NCBI RefSeq assembly: GCF_004684935.1 | Contig: NZ_SRJD01000001.1 | Span: 248,001-312,000, forward strand | Source: Sporolactobacillus shoreae | Lineage (GTDB): Bacteria > Bacillota > Bacilli > Bacillales > Sporolactobacillaceae | Length of the DNA stretch: 64,000 bases | Direction of reading: 5' to 3' | Shown: one piece after another, positions 1 to 8,756 of the stretch | How the letters are laid out: each line of letters opens with the position of its first letter | Numbering within the stretch: the stretch's first letter is position 1 | Position numbers and translations under genes: made by a program | Notes under the pieces: generated by a model | The model's input: the letters and a program-made list of their open reading frames with translations, nothing else | The model's database searches: none | What the model was told of the DNA's origin: nothing

Positions 1-72
1 GTCACTCAGGACGCGCTGGATGAAACAAGCAGTGCAGATGTTCCGGCTGCTTCAGATTCAGATGAAAGCTGA
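1..72 (+). CDS. nusA: NusA C-terminal end (partial)
   Basis: The window opens inside a frame that reads 23 acidic and small residues (ending ASDSDES) and stops at TGA 70-72. Its stop overlaps the SD of the rnpM homologue. In Bacilli the gene immediately before rnpM is nusA, whose C-terminal tail is acidic and poorly conserved. The identity therefore rests on gene order, not on a domain that can be seen. Confidence 0.7.
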   Translation, partial: VTQDALDETSSADVPAASDSDES

Positions 73-86
73 GGAGGACCGTGACA

Positions 87-377
87 TTGCCAAAAAAGCG
101 GAAAATACCGATGCGAAAGTGCATTGTCTGCCAGGAATCGACTGAAAAGCGTGACCTGTTCCGCGTCGTCCGTTCTCCGGAGGGCGATGTGTTTCTTGAT
201 CTGACTGGAAAGAAAAACGGCCGCGGGTTCTATATTTCCAAAAAAAAGAGCTGTGTTTTGAAAGCAAAGGACAAAAATATGCTTTCACGGAATCTGGGCG
301 TTACGGTTCCCGATCAGGTATTTGAAGATATGATTTCTTATTTGGGGGAACATCCTGCCGATGCCGCAGAAGAATAA
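87..377 (+). CDS. rnpM: RNase P modulator RnpM (YlxR, DUF448)
   Basis: Small basic nucleic-acid-binding protein of the YlxR/DUF448 family; the B. subtilis member is reported to bind RNase P RNA and modulate its activity. The family signature is visible: PMRKCIVCQE near the N-terminus, then RVVRSPEG and TGKKNGRGFYI. A GTG at 81 also opens the frame, but the SD GAGGAGG (71-77) leaves only 3 nt to it and about 9 nt to TTG 87, so TTG 87 is preferred (96 aa). It lies between nusA and ylxQ and its last codons overlap ylxQ by 17 nt, which indicates translational coupling within the nusA-infB operon. Confidence 0.9.
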   Translation: MPKKRKIPMRKCIVCQESTEKRDLFRVVRSPEGDVFLDLTGKKNGRGFYISKKKSCVLKAKDKNMLSRNLGVTVPDQVFEDMISYLGEHPADAAEE

Positions 378-684
378 GAATTGGGTGCCTCTTCTCGGGC
401 TTGCGCGGCGGGCGGGGAAAGTAGTTTCTGGTGAAGACACAGTTCTTCGGATGATACGAGATCAAAAAGCCAAGGCCGTTATTATTTCGCTGGATGCATC
501 TGCCCGTACAAAAAAAACTGTGGGAAACAAGTGCAGCTATTATCAGGTTCCTCTTTTGCAGGTTCCGGACAGGGTTCAGCTCGGCCAGGCTATTGGCCAG
601 CCGGCACGCGTGCTGGCGGCAGTCACAGATGCCGGATTTGCGGGAGGACTGATCGAACGGCTTGGACCATCAATACGGGGGTGA
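361..684 (+). CDS. ylxQ: L7Ae-family ribosomal-like protein YlxQ
   Basis: 107-residue protein of the L7Ae/L30e/S12e RNA-binding fold, the usual neighbour of infB in Bacillales; family members bind K-turn RNA. The family hallmark is the N-terminal [16 protein letters not shown], followed by the [12 protein letters not shown] strand. It starts at ATG 361 inside the rnpM coding region and ends 4 nt before the infB start. This copy is slightly longer than the usual ~100 residues, with the C-terminal extension [12 protein letters not shown]. The ribosome association is family knowledge, not shown here. Confidence 0.9.
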   Translation: MPQKNKNWVPLLGLARRAGKVVSGEDTVLRMIRDQKAKAVIISLDASARTKKTVGNKCSYYQVPLLQVPDRVQLGQAIGQPARVLAAVTDAGFAGGLIERLGPSIRG

Positions 685-688
685 ATAT

Positions 689-3016
689 ATGAGCAAGATG
701 CGTATTTATGAGTATGCCAAAGAGCATCATGTAACAAGTAAGGAAGTTATTGATATACTGGAAAACATTGGCTTTACGATTAAAAGCCATATGTCGGTTA
801 TTGAAGATAATGCCATTAACCAGTTGAACCGCAAACTGAATAAAAAAACGGTCAGTGCCGGCCAGCAGGCAAAGGCGGAACCGAAAAAAAAGAATACAGA
901 GGGTACTGTGAACCAGACAAAAACTAAAGAAAAAAAAGTGACTCATCAGACGTTGGAAAAGAGAGACCGGAACGGAAATGCTTTTAAAGGAAAGACTGCG
1001 AATAATAGTGTCGGGGAAAATTCGAGAAACAATTCTGGCAATAACAATGTAAGAAGCAATTCTGGTAATAACAATGTAAGAAACAAAAATGGCAATTCAA
1101 AGTCTGGAAACTGGGGAAACAAACCTTCAGGATCAAATGACCGCAGCGAATTCGGTAACAACCCAAACGGAGGACGCCGCAAAGGACGCCGCGGAAACAA
1201 TCAGGGCAGAAGAAGAGGAAACTTTTCCGCTTCCAGCAGAGAGAAGATGGAGATCAAACTTCCTGAGAAAATTACCATTTCAGGTTCTCTGACTGTCGGA
1301 CAATTTGCGGAGAAACTGGGCCGTCCTTCTACGGATATCATTAAAAAACTGATGGTTCTCGGAGTCATGGCGACGAAGAATCAGGATCTGGATAAAGATA
1401 CCATTGAGCTTCTTGCCGGTGATTATGGAGTAAGAGTTGAGGAAGAGGTCATTGTCGATGAGGCCAGCTTTGAAGATGAAGGGCTGGAAATTGATGAAAA
1501 AACTGCAGTTCTCCGCCCACCGGTTGTCACTATTATGGGTCATGTCGATCATGGGAAGACCACTTTGCTGGACTCAATCCGGCATACGAAGGTTACTGCA
1601 GGTGAAGCGGGAGGTATTACTCAGCATATCGGTGCCTACCAGGTGGTTCATGAGGGCAAGAAGATCACATTCCTGGACACTCCGGGTCACGCCGCTTTTA
1701 CAACCATGCGAGCGCGTGGAGCGGAAATTACGGATATCACGGTATTGGTGGTCGCAGCAGATGACGGAGTGATGCCTCAGACGGTCGAAGCGATTCACCA
1801 CGCCAGGGCTGCTAAGGTGCCGATCATTGTTGCGGTAAATAAAATTGACAAGCCGAATGCCAACCCTGACCATGTGATGCAGGAACTATCCGAGCAAGGA
1901 CTTGTTCCGGAAGACTGGGGCGGCGATACTATTTTCGTCAAAATCTCGGCGAAAAAAGGGATTGGAATTGATGATCTTCTTGAAATGATTCTGCTTGTAG
2001 CAGAGGTTAATGAATATAAAGCAAATCCGGAGAAACCTGCCCGCGGGGCGGTGATTGAAGCGGAGCTGGATAAGGGGAAAGGGCCTGTTGCAACCCTGCT
2101 TGTTCAGAATGGTGCTTTGAGAATTGGGGACGCTATCGTTGTTGGAAACACGTTCGGACGTGTCCGCGCCATGGTGAACGACCTCGGTCGTCGTGTCAAA
2201 AAAGCGACGCCGTCAACGCCTGTTGAAATTACCGGATTAAATAATGTTCCGCAGGCCGGAGATCAGTTCATGGTCTTTGAGGATGAAAAAAAGGCGCGCC
2301 AGATTGGTGAAACACGGGCTGAAAGAGCTCTGATCACTGAACGGAAAGAAACAACGAGCAAAGTCAGCCTGGATGATCTTTTCGAAAAGATCAAAGAAGG
2401 TGAAATGAAAGAGATTAATGTCGTTATTAAAGCCGATGTTCAGGGATCAGTCGAAGCACTTTCCGGTTCGCTCAAAAAAATTGATGTCGATGGAGTAAAA
2501 ATTAATATTATTCACGCGGGAGTCGGCGGGATTAGTGAATCGGATATTATTCTTGCTTCGGCTTCCAACGCGATCATCATCGGATTTAATGTGCGTCCTG
2601 ATAATCATGCAAAAGATGTCGCTGACCAGGAAAAAGTCGATATAAGGCTTTACCGTGTCATTTATGATGCCATCGATGAAATGGAAGCTGCGATGAAAGG
2701 TATGCTTGATCCTGAGTATAAGGAAAAAGTGATCGGTCAGCTGGATGTCCGTACAACCTTCAAAGTGTCCAGAATCGGCACAATAGCTGGGTGCTATGTT
2801 ACCGACGGCCTCATTTCCAGAGACGCAGGAATCCGCTTGGTACGCGATGGTGTGGTCATCTATGAAGGCCATGTCGACACGCTTAAACGTTTTAAAGATG
2901 ATGCCAAAGAAGTGAAGGCAGGGTTCGAATGCGGTGTGACTCTGGAAAATTTCAATGATATCAAAGAAGGCGACACGATGGAGGCCTATGTGATGGAAGA
3001 GGTTCAGCCTAAGTGA
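689..3016 (+). CDS. infB: Translation initiation factor IF-2
   Basis: GTPase that delivers initiator fMet-tRNA to the 30S subunit and promotes 70S joining. The 775-residue protein has an N-terminal IF2-N helix ([11 protein letters not shown]), a long low-complexity basic linker rich in N, G, S, K and R (about residues 55-185), a second IF2-N domain, and the G domain with G1 GHVDHGKT at 284-291, G3 DTPGH at 330-334 and G4 NKID at 384-387; beta-barrel and fMet-tRNA-binding domains follow. The frame is open from 662, but ATG 689 with the SD GGGGGTG (677-683) matches family N-termini. The linker contains a nucleotide direct repeat. The stop overlaps the ylxP start (GTGA). Confidence 0.98.
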   Translation: MSKMRIYEYAKEHHVTSKEVIDILENIGFTIKSHMSVIEDNAINQLNRKLNKKTVSAGQQAKAEPKKKNTEGTVNQTKTKEKKVTHQTLEKRDRNGNAFKGKTANNSVGENSRNNSGNNNVRSNSGNNNVRNKNGNSKSGNWGNKPSGSNDRSEFGNNPNGGRRKGRRGNNQGRRRGNFSASSREKMEIKLPEKITISGSLTVGQFAEKLGRPSTDIIKKLMVLGVMATKNQDLDKDTIELLAGDYGVRVEEEVIVDEASFEDEGLEIDEKTAVLRPPVVTIMGHVDHGKTTLLDSIRHTKVTAGEAGGITQHIGAYQVVHEGKKITFLDTPGHAAFTTMRARGAEITDITVLVVAADDGVMPQTVEAIHHARAAKVPIIVAVNKIDKPNANPDHVMQELSEQGLVPEDWGGDTIFVKISAKKGIGIDDLLEMILLVAEVNEYKANPEKPARGAVIEAELDKGKGPVATLLVQNGALRIGDAIVVGNTFGRVRAMVNDLGRRVKKATPSTPVEITGLNNVPQAGDQFMVFEDEKKARQIGETRAERALITERKETTSKVSLDDLFEKIKEGEMKEINVVIKADVQGSVEALSGSLKKIDVDGVKINIIHAGVGGISESDIILASASNAIIIGFNVRPDNHAKDVADQEKVDIRLYRVIYDAIDEMEAAMKGMLDPEYKEKVIGQLDVRTTFKVSRIGTIAGCYVTDGLISRDAGIRLVRDGVVIYEGHVDTLKRFKDDAKEVKAGFECGVTLENFNDIKEGDTMEAYVMEEVQPK

Positions 3017-3294
3017 TCGCGGGACTGCTGCAATGTGAATGCATCCTGTATTCCGCAGCGTCGCTTAAAGACAAGCGTTCGGTTATTCTGAGCATTCTTA
3101 GGAAAGCAATTAACAATCATAATCTTGCCGCAAGTGAGACGGATTTTCAGGATACATGGCAACGGACAACGCTTGCATTTGTGTCTGTCGGAACATCCCG
3201 TGTGAGTGTGGAGCGTGAGCTGAATCGCGCGCTTGCACTTATAGACGGTTGCCCGGATATCGAACGAACAACAACAACATATGAATGGTTTTAA
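3013..3294 (+). CDS. ylxP: DUF503 protein YlxP
   Basis: 93-residue DUF503 protein found between infB and rbfA in most Firmicutes. The conserved features are the N-terminal strand [20 protein letters not shown] and a C-terminal segment ending in a strand-like TTTTYEWF. It starts at GTG 3013, overlapping the infB TGA by 3 nt, so translation is probably coupled. The position suggests a role in ribosome maturation or translation, but no biochemical function is established for the family. Confidence 0.88.
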   Translation: MIAGLLQCECILYSAASLKDKRSVILSILRKAINNHNLAASETDFQDTWQRTTLAFVSVGTSRVSVERELNRALALIDGCPDIERTTTTYEWF

Positions 3295-3309
3295 AAGGAG
3301 GGTGACCCC

Positions 3310-3660
3310 ATGGCCAATTTAAGGGTGCATCGCGTCGCCGAGCAGATGAAAAAAGAAATGAGCGACATTATTGAACATCGGCTCAAGGATCCACGTGTCG
3401 GGTTTGTTACAGTAACCGGAGTCGACGTAACCGGTGATCTTCAGGAGGCCACGGTTTATGTCAGCGTCTTTGGTGATGATGAGAAGAAAGCCGCGACGCT
3501 TGAGGGTCTGGTTAAGGCGAAGGGCTTTATTCGGAGTGAGATAGGAAAACGAATCCGTCTCAGAAAGACACCGGAAATTCAGTTTAAATTTGATCAGTCC
3601 ATAGAATACGGAAGCCACATTGACAGCCTGATCAATGATCTCCACCAAAGAGATAAGTGA
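3310..3660 (+). CDS. rbfA: Ribosome-binding factor A
   Basis: RbfA is a single KH-type domain protein that binds the 30S subunit near 16S helix 1 during late maturation and cold adaptation. The 116-residue protein shows the expected N-terminus ([17 protein letters not shown]), the [18 protein letters not shown] segment and the C-terminal [14 protein letters not shown] signature. The SD AAAGGAGGGTG is strong and well spaced. The stop codon is followed at once by a perfect 9-bp hairpin lacking a U-tract. Confidence 0.95.
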   Translation: MANLRVHRVAEQMKKEMSDIIEHRLKDPRVGFVTVTGVDVTGDLQEATVYVSVFGDDEKKAATLEGLVKAKGFIRSEIGKRIRLRKTPEIQFKFDQSIEYGSHIDSLINDLHQRDK

Positions 3661-3682
3661 TGGTGCACAGTTATGTGCACCA
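3661..3682 (+). other. Perfect hairpin directly after the rbfA stop
   Basis: TGGTGCACA and TGTGCACCA form a perfect 9-bp stem around a GTTA loop, beginning on the base after the rbfA stop. No T-tract follows, so it is not a normal intrinsic terminator. It could be an mRNA stabiliser or a processing site between rbfA and truB. Confidence 0.6.
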
Positions 3683-3726
3683 TCCCGTAAGTGCAAAAAT
3701 GAATTAAGTCAAAAGGATGTCTTAAG

Positions 3727-4641
3727 ATGGCTGAATATGATGGACTTTTGCCGCTTTATAAGCCTCGGGGCATGACTTCCCATGACTGCATCGCAAGGCT
3801 GCGGAAGTTATTGGGATTTCGCAAAATCGGACATACCGGTACCCTGGATCCCGAAGTAGACGGTGTTCTCGTTCTATGTTTCGGAAAGGCGACAAAGATC
3901 GCCCAGTATCTTCTGGACTATGGAAAAGAGTATAAGGGGACGGTATGTCTCGGCACCTCAACAACCACAGAAGATGCCGGAGGCGAGACGATAGAAAGCA
4001 AGGAAGTTTCGGCGGCTATTGGTCGAGAAGAAGTGGAAGCTGTCTTCGAAACATTTAAAGGGGAAATTGAGCAGACGGTTCCCATGTATTCAGCGGTTAA
4101 GGTAAATGGAAGGAAGCTTTACGAATATGCGAGGGAAGGGATACAGGTAAAACAGCCTGTCCGTAAGGTCAGAATTTACGAGTTAAAGTTAGATAGTGCT
4201 AGCCCAATGTTTGAAACGCTTTTGCCTTTCATTGTTTCCTGCAGCAAGGGGACGTACGTCCGGACGCTCGCTGTTGACATTGGCCGAAAACTCGGGTATC
4301 CCGCACATTTGGAGTCACTCACACGAATCAAGGCAGGTTCGTTTGCCATCGATAACTGCCTGACATTTGAAGAAATCGAAAATAAACAGGCGGTCGGTCA
4401 GTTTTCAGACTGTCTTGAACCGCTTGAATCCGGCTTGAATCTGATGGAAAGCTGGACAGTTGATGATCATATAGCCGTTAAGATTGTCCATGGGGCGGTT
4501 CTTCCCTCGCCAAAAAAACTTCAGGGCCGGACATTCGCTGTGTTTAACCAGAAAGGCTGCTGCCTGGCGATTTATGAACAGCATCCGGAAAAAAGCGGGT
4601 ATGTAAAGCCAAAGAAGGTTTTGGCTAATGGCCCTGAATGA
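3727..4641 (+). CDS. truB: tRNA pseudouridine-55 synthase TruB
   Basis: Converts U55 in the T-loop of tRNAs to pseudouridine. The 304-residue protein has the TruB motif GHTGTLDPEVDGVL, whose aspartate in TLDP is the catalytic nucleophile, preceded by LYKPRGMTSHD and followed by the KVNGRKLYEYAREG motif. The C-terminal region is a PUA-like domain. The SD AAAAGGATG precedes ATG 3727. It sits between rbfA and ribF as in B. subtilis, in the same transcription direction. Confidence 0.96.
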   Translation: MAEYDGLLPLYKPRGMTSHDCIARLRKLLGFRKIGHTGTLDPEVDGVLVLCFGKATKIAQYLLDYGKEYKGTVCLGTSTTTEDAGGETIESKEVSAAIGREEVEAVFETFKGEIEQTVPMYSAVKVNGRKLYEYAREGIQVKQPVRKVRIYELKLDSASPMFETLLPFIVSCSKGTYVRTLAVDIGRKLGYPAHLESLTRIKAGSFAIDNCLTFEEIENKQAVGQFSDCLEPLESGLNLMESWTVDDHIAVKIVHGAVLPSPKKLQGRTFAVFNQKGCCLAIYEQHPEKSGYVKPKKVLANGPE

Positions 4642-4696
4642 CCGGACGAAATAATCTTGGCAGATTATCAGTTTACAGGATTAGAAGGTGCACGCG

Positions 4697-5647
4697 TTGG
4701 AAAAGATTTTTTTAGATAAGCAGCCTTTTATTGGGGAAAATGACAACGACGAAAAAGTTATCGCTCTTGGCTATTTTGATGGGATGCATCTGGGACATCG
4801 CCAGGTGATTCAGAAAGCAGTTGAAGTTGCGAGAGAGAAAGGGCTTGTATCAGCCGTAATGACGTTCTACCCGCATCCGTCTGTTGTGCTCAGTCCGTCA
4901 AAGGCACGTGAAGATTTTTTGACGCCGCTTGAACAGAAGGCGGAATTGATTGAAAAACTGGGCGTTGATCTGTTAATATTTGTCCATTTTGATCTCCAGC
5001 TCAGTCGCCTTTCACCTCAGGACTTTGTTGATCACTATCTGATTAAGTTTCATGCCAAACATGTAGTAGCCGGATATGATTTTACATTTGGCAGGATGGC
5101 GGAAGGAAATATGGATAATATAGATCAGTTTTCGCGCAGTATGTTCAGTTATACAACAGTCCCTAAAGTTGAACGGTTTGGTGAAAAGGTGAGCACGACT
5201 CATATTCGAAGGTTGATTACGGAAGGCGCTATGGATGATGCTGCTGTGCTTCTCGGACGGCCATACCGGATTACCGGTACGGTCGGGCATGGCGATCAGA
5301 GAGGGCGGACGTTGGGCTTCCCAACGGCGAATGTGGAAACGGAACATCCGTATGTCATGCCTTCGAATGGAATTTATGCTGTCCGTATAACTGTCGGAGG
5401 AAAGATGATGGACGGAGTCTGTAGTATCGGCACGAGGCCGACGTTTTATCAGCGGAAAGATGCAAAAACAACTGTTGAAGTTTTTGTGCTGAATTTTTCG
5501 GGTGATCTATATGGTCAAAGTGTCTCCGTTGACTGGTATAAAAGACTCCGCGGTGAAATCAAATTTTCCGGTGCGGATGAACTGATCGCGCAGATGGAAA
5601 CAGATAAAAGAGATACTGCTGTTTATTTTGAGACATTAAAAGAATAG
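4697..5647 (+). CDS. ribF: Bifunctional riboflavin kinase / FAD synthetase
   Basis: Phosphorylates riboflavin to FMN and adenylates FMN to FAD. The N-terminal nucleotidyltransferase domain carries GYFDGMHLGH and TTHIRRLI. The C-terminal flavokinase domain begins near residue 185 with GRPYRITGTVGHGDQRGR and the TLGFPTANV metal/ATP motif. The frame opens with GTG 4688, but the purine-rich GAAGG at 4684-4688 is better spaced for TTG 4697 (316 aa). It is followed by a promoter and leader for rpsO, so this gene probably ends one transcription segment of the operon. Confidence 0.95.
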   Translation: MEKIFLDKQPFIGENDNDEKVIALGYFDGMHLGHRQVIQKAVEVAREKGLVSAVMTFYPHPSVVLSPSKAREDFLTPLEQKAELIEKLGVDLLIFVHFDLQLSRLSPQDFVDHYLIKFHAKHVVAGYDFTFGRMAEGNMDNIDQFSRSMFSYTTVPKVERFGEKVSTTHIRRLITEGAMDDAAVLLGRPYRITGTVGHGDQRGRTLGFPTANVETEHPYVMPSNGIYAVRITVGGKMMDGVCSIGTRPTFYQRKDAKTTVEVFVLNFSGDLYGQSVSVDWYKRLRGEIKFSGADELIAQMETDKRDTAVYFETLKE

Positions 5648-5671
5648 TTTGTCCTGAAAGTGCGGAATGCC

Positions 5672-5700
5672 TTGAATTGCATCATGATAACGTGTAAAAT
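5672..5700 (+). promoter_or_regulatory. Sigma-A promoter for rpsO
   Basis: TTGAAT (5672-5677), a 17-nt spacer and TAAAAT (5695-5700) give a good sigma-A promoter. Transcription would start near 5707, leaving a leader of roughly 105 nt before rpsO. Confidence 0.6.
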
Positions 5701-5706
5701 GATTGA

Positions 5707-5806
5707 GTACGATTAGCGGAATTCCGTTATGATGTGCAAGAACCCATGCCCGGCTGTCTGCTCCACCGGCGGCAGCTGCGCTTGCGGGGATTCGAGAAAG
5801 GGAGGT
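5707..5806 (+). promoter_or_regulatory. Structured rpsO leader, candidate S15 autoregulatory site
   Basis: The ~100-nt leader holds a CGGAATTCCG inverted repeat and a second stem, GCTGTC pairing with GGCAGC around the GC-rich stretch near 5750-5778. Several bacterial rpsO mRNAs have leaders that S15 binds to repress its own synthesis. The match to a specific known S15 leader class was not tested. Confidence 0.35.
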
Positions 5807-5814
5807 GAAAGCTG

Positions 5815-6084
5815 ATGGCTTTGACAAAAGAGCATAAAACTCAGCTGATTCAGGAATATCAGACACATGAGAACGATACCGGTTCACCGGAAGTTCAGAT
5901 TGCTGTGCTGACTGAACAGATCAATGCGTTAAACGAACACCTGAAAGTTCACAAGAAGGATCATCATTCACGCCGTGGACTTTTGAAAATGGTTGGTAAA
6001 CGTCGTAATTTATTGACCTATCTTCGGGGTAAAGACGTTACCCGATATCGTGAGTTGATCAATAAATTGGGTCTACGTCGATAA
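5815..6084 (+). CDS. rpsO: 30S ribosomal protein S15
   Basis: 89-residue S15, which nucleates the 16S rRNA central domain by binding the helix 20/21/22 junction. The sequence is typical throughout: [15 protein letters not shown], the loop [12 protein letters not shown] that contacts rRNA, and the C-terminal [11 protein letters not shown]. The SD GGGAGGTG sits well before ATG 5815. It has its own promoter and a strong terminator, so it can be transcribed as a single gene upstream of pnp, as in many bacteria. Confidence 0.98.
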   Translation: MALTKEHKTQLIQEYQTHENDTGSPEVQIAVLTEQINALNEHLKVHKKDHHSRRGLLKMVGKRRNLLTYLRGKDVTRYRELINKLGLRR

Positions 6085-6093
6085 GAGCGATGG

Positions 6094-6119
6094 AAAAGCG
6101 GGAGCATTCCCGCTTTTTT
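6094..6119 (+). terminator. rpsO intrinsic terminator
   Basis: AAAAGCGGGA (6094-6103), GCAT loop, TCCCGCTTTT (6108-6117), then further T residues. A 10-bp perfect stem placed 9 nt after the rpsO stop. Confidence 0.9.
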
Positions 6120-6285
6120 ATTAGCCTGATTTTTTTACACTGGCACTGTAAGTATACAAATTTATGGATTCCAGTATGAGCGCAATTCAGGCTCAGCCCG
6201 CGCTTTAAGGCACCTTTTTAGAAAAATTCATGGATAAGGGCATGGAAGTTCTACAGTGGAAACCGGGAAGAGGTGTGACACGAAT

Positions 6286-8415
6286 ATGGTTCAGCAAAAG
6301 CAAGTATACAAACTCGTTTGGGCAGGGCGTCCTCTGCGAGTTGAAATAGGAGAAGTCGCGAAGCAGGCAAATGGAGCAGCATTAGTCTATTACGGCGACA
6401 CGACGGTGCTTTCGACAGTCACGGCGTCCAAAGGACCCAAAGAAGGTTCGTTTTTTCCTCTGACCGTGAATTATGAGGAGCGCTCCTATGCTGTTGGAAG
6501 GATTCCCGGAGGATTTATCAAGAGAGAGGGCAGACCGAGCGACAAAGCGACACTTTCCGCCCGAATGATTGACCGGCCGATCCGCCCCCTGTTCCCGGAA
6601 GGATTCAGAAATGAGGTTCAAATTGCTAATATGGTATTAAGCCTCGACTTTGATAGCAGCGCGCAAATGGCTGCCATGCTTGGTTCATCCATTGCACTGT
6701 CCATTTCTGATGTACCCTTTGAGGGACCGATCGCCGGAGTGATCATTGGCAGGATCGATGGGGAATTTGTCGTGAATCCGACCGTTGAACAGACGCAACA
6801 GAGTGACCTGCATCTGACGGTTGCCGGTACAAAAGAAGCCATTAATATGGTAGAAGCAGGCGCGGATCAGATTCCCGAGGAAGAGATGCTTGATGCCATT
6901 ATGTTCGCGCATGAGCAGATAAAGAAGCTGGTTGCTTTCGAGGAGCAGATTATTGAAGAAACAGGCAAAGAGAAAATGAATGCCGTTCTTTTTAAAGCGA
7001 GTGATGAACTGGAAGAACGTATTCGCGCGCTCTCAGCCGAAAAACTGAACGAGGCGATGCGCACCGAAGAGAAGCAGGCGCGCGATGCGGCAATCAATGA
7101 GGTTAATCAATCGGTGATCACTGCTTTTGAAGAAGAAAACAAAAACAAAGAGAATCCGGTTGATCTGGAGATCATCAATGAAGTATTACATAATGTTTTA
7201 AAAGAAGAAGTCAGACGGATGATCGTTGTCGAACATCTCCGTCCTGATGGCCGGGCAATAGATGAAATTCGCCCACTGTCAGCACGCACCGGCTTGCTTC
7301 CGAGGGCACATGGATCAGGCTTATTTACACGGGGGCAGACTCAGGCACTCAGTGTCTGCACACTGGCGCCATTGAGTGAAGTGCAGACGATGGACGAATT
7401 TACATCAGAGGAATCAAAACATTTTATACACCATTACAATTTTCCTGGTTTCAGCACCGGTGAAGCGAGACCGTCAAAATCACCCGGCAGGCGTGAAATT
7501 GGCCATGGGGCGCTTGGCGAGAGGGCACTTTTTCCTGTCATTCCATCTGTGAAAGAATTTCCATATATGATACGCTGTGTTTCTGAAGTACTGGAGTCAA
7601 ATGGCTCATCCTCACAGGCCAGCATTTGCGGGAGCACCTTGGCGCTCATGGATGCAGGCGTACCGATAAAAGACCCGGTTGCCGGAATCGCCATGGGGCT
7701 TGTAAAACATGATGATGATGTGGTTGTTCTGACAGATATACAGGGAATGGAAGATTCACTTGGGGATATGGATTTTAAATGTGCCGGAACAAAAAAGGGT
7801 GTTACGGCACTCCAAATGGATATAAAAATTTCCGGAGTCACACGGGAAATTCTTTCCCGAGCGCTTAAACAGGCGAGAGCCGGAAGAATGAAGATCATGG
7901 AAACGCTGCTTGACGCGATTCCCGAACCACGTCATCATCTCTCAGCCTTCGCCCCGAAAATTATCAGAATGTCGATCAACCCGTCCAAAATACGCGACGT
8001 TATCGGATCAAATGGGAAAGTAATTAATAAGATTATTGATGAAACAGGAGTCAAAATTGATATCCAGCAAGACGGTTCAATCATGATTTTCTCAGTTGAC
8101 GAGAATAAAGGAAAACAGGCTGGGCAAATGATTGAAGATCTGGCGCGGGAAGTAAAAATCGGTGAGATTTATACCGGTAAAGTGAAACGAATTGAGAAGT
8201 TCGGCGCTTTTGTAGGTTTGTTTGGTCACACGGATGGTCTAGTTCATATATCTGAACTCGATACAAAACGTGTAGAAAATGTGGAAGATGTGGTCAAGAT
8301 CGGAGACGAAATACGCGTCAAAGTCATCGATATTGATCATCAGGGAAGAATCAAATTATCCAGAAAAGCGTTGTTTGCCGAACCTAATGAAAAAAGAGAG
8401 ACAGGGGTTCAGTAA
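6286..8415 (+). CDS. pnp: Polyribonucleotide nucleotidyltransferase (PNPase)
   Basis: 3'-to-5' phosphorolytic exoribonuclease and polymerase, a trimeric component of RNA decay. The 709-residue protein has two RNase PH-like cores ([14 protein letters not shown] in the first; [15 protein letters not shown] in the second, with the phosphate-contacting arginines), an all-helical linker, a KH domain with the GSNG loop at about 574-577, and an S1 domain from about residue 630 ([15 protein letters not shown]). The upstream frame is open to 6256, but ATG 6286 with AGAGGTG matches the family start. The residues before the second phosphate loop read [12 protein letters not shown] where most homologues have GETG. 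Confidence 0.98.
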   Translation: MVQQKQVYKLVWAGRPLRVEIGEVAKQANGAALVYYGDTTVLSTVTASKGPKEGSFFPLTVNYEERSYAVGRIPGGFIKREGRPSDKATLSARMIDRPIRPLFPEGFRNEVQIANMVLSLDFDSSAQMAAMLGSSIALSISDVPFEGPIAGVIIGRIDGEFVVNPTVEQTQQSDLHLTVAGTKEAINMVEAGADQIPEEEMLDAIMFAHEQIKKLVAFEEQIIEETGKEKMNAVLFKASDELEERIRALSAEKLNEAMRTEEKQARDAAINEVNQSVITAFEEENKNKENPVDLEIINEVLHNVLKEEVRRMIVVEHLRPDGRAIDEIRPLSARTGLLPRAHGSGLFTRGQTQALSVCTLAPLSEVQTMDEFTSEESKHFIHHYNFPGFSTGEARPSKSPGRREIGHGALGERALFPVIPSVKEFPYMIRCVSEVLESNGSSSQASICGSTLALMDAGVPIKDPVAGIAMGLVKHDDDVVVLTDIQGMEDSLGDMDFKCAGTKKGVTALQMDIKISGVTREILSRALKQARAGRMKIMETLLDAIPEPRHHLSAFAPKIIRMSINPSKIRDVIGSNGKVINKIIDETGVKIDIQQDGSIMIFSVDENKGKQAGQMIEDLAREVKIGEIYTGKVKRIEKFGAFVGLFGHTDGLVHISELDTKRVENVEDVVKIGDEIRVKVIDIDHQGRIKLSRKALFAEPNEKRETGVQ

Positions 8416-8438
8416 ACGTTTTATAAATTAAGACAGGG

Positions 8439-8462
8439 AGCCGGCGATGAGCCGGTTTTTTT
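8439..8462 (+). terminator. pnp intrinsic terminator
   Basis: CCGGC, GATGA loop, GCCGG, extended by two weaker pairs and followed by seven T residues, starting about 24 nt after the pnp stop. Confidence 0.8.
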
Positions 8463-8671
8463 GTACTTTAAGAAAGTGAAATATCTCAAGGAATAAAGTC
8501 TGAATACTGAACAGAACGCCACGTCCTGTGGTTTGTTCGGCATCAAGCCATCCATGACCGTCACAACCAAGATTCATCCTGCGCCAAGTTATCTTTATAG
8601 CCTTCATTCTGTTTCCAACCACCGGGCCATGATCAGCGACCGGAATTAATTTTTTTTGTGCGGAAATCTAT
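8463..8671 (+). other. Non-coding stretch between pnp and mlpA
   Basis: No SD-supported frame or recognisable domain is visible here. B. subtilis has ylxY (polysaccharide deacetylase-like) at this position; nothing resembling it remains. A 64-codon open frame on the minus strand matches no family that I recognise and is probably chance. Confidence 0.5.
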
Positions 8672-8700
8672 TTGTCTAGTATACTTTAACGTGCTATAGT
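8672..8700 (+). promoter_or_regulatory. Sigma-A promoter for mlpA
   Basis: TTGTCT (8672-8677), a 17-nt spacer and TATAGT (8695-8700), with an extended -10 TGC directly before it. It ends 56 nt before the mlpA start. Confidence 0.65.
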
Positions 8701-8756
8701 ATAGTGTAATTTAATAATAGCTTTATGGTTTGCCAGATAAACAGGAGGATTCATTT

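Noticed and set aside
8428-8622. 64-codon minus-strand frame between pnp and mlpA
   Set aside because: It overlaps the pnp terminator, has no SD and matches no known family.
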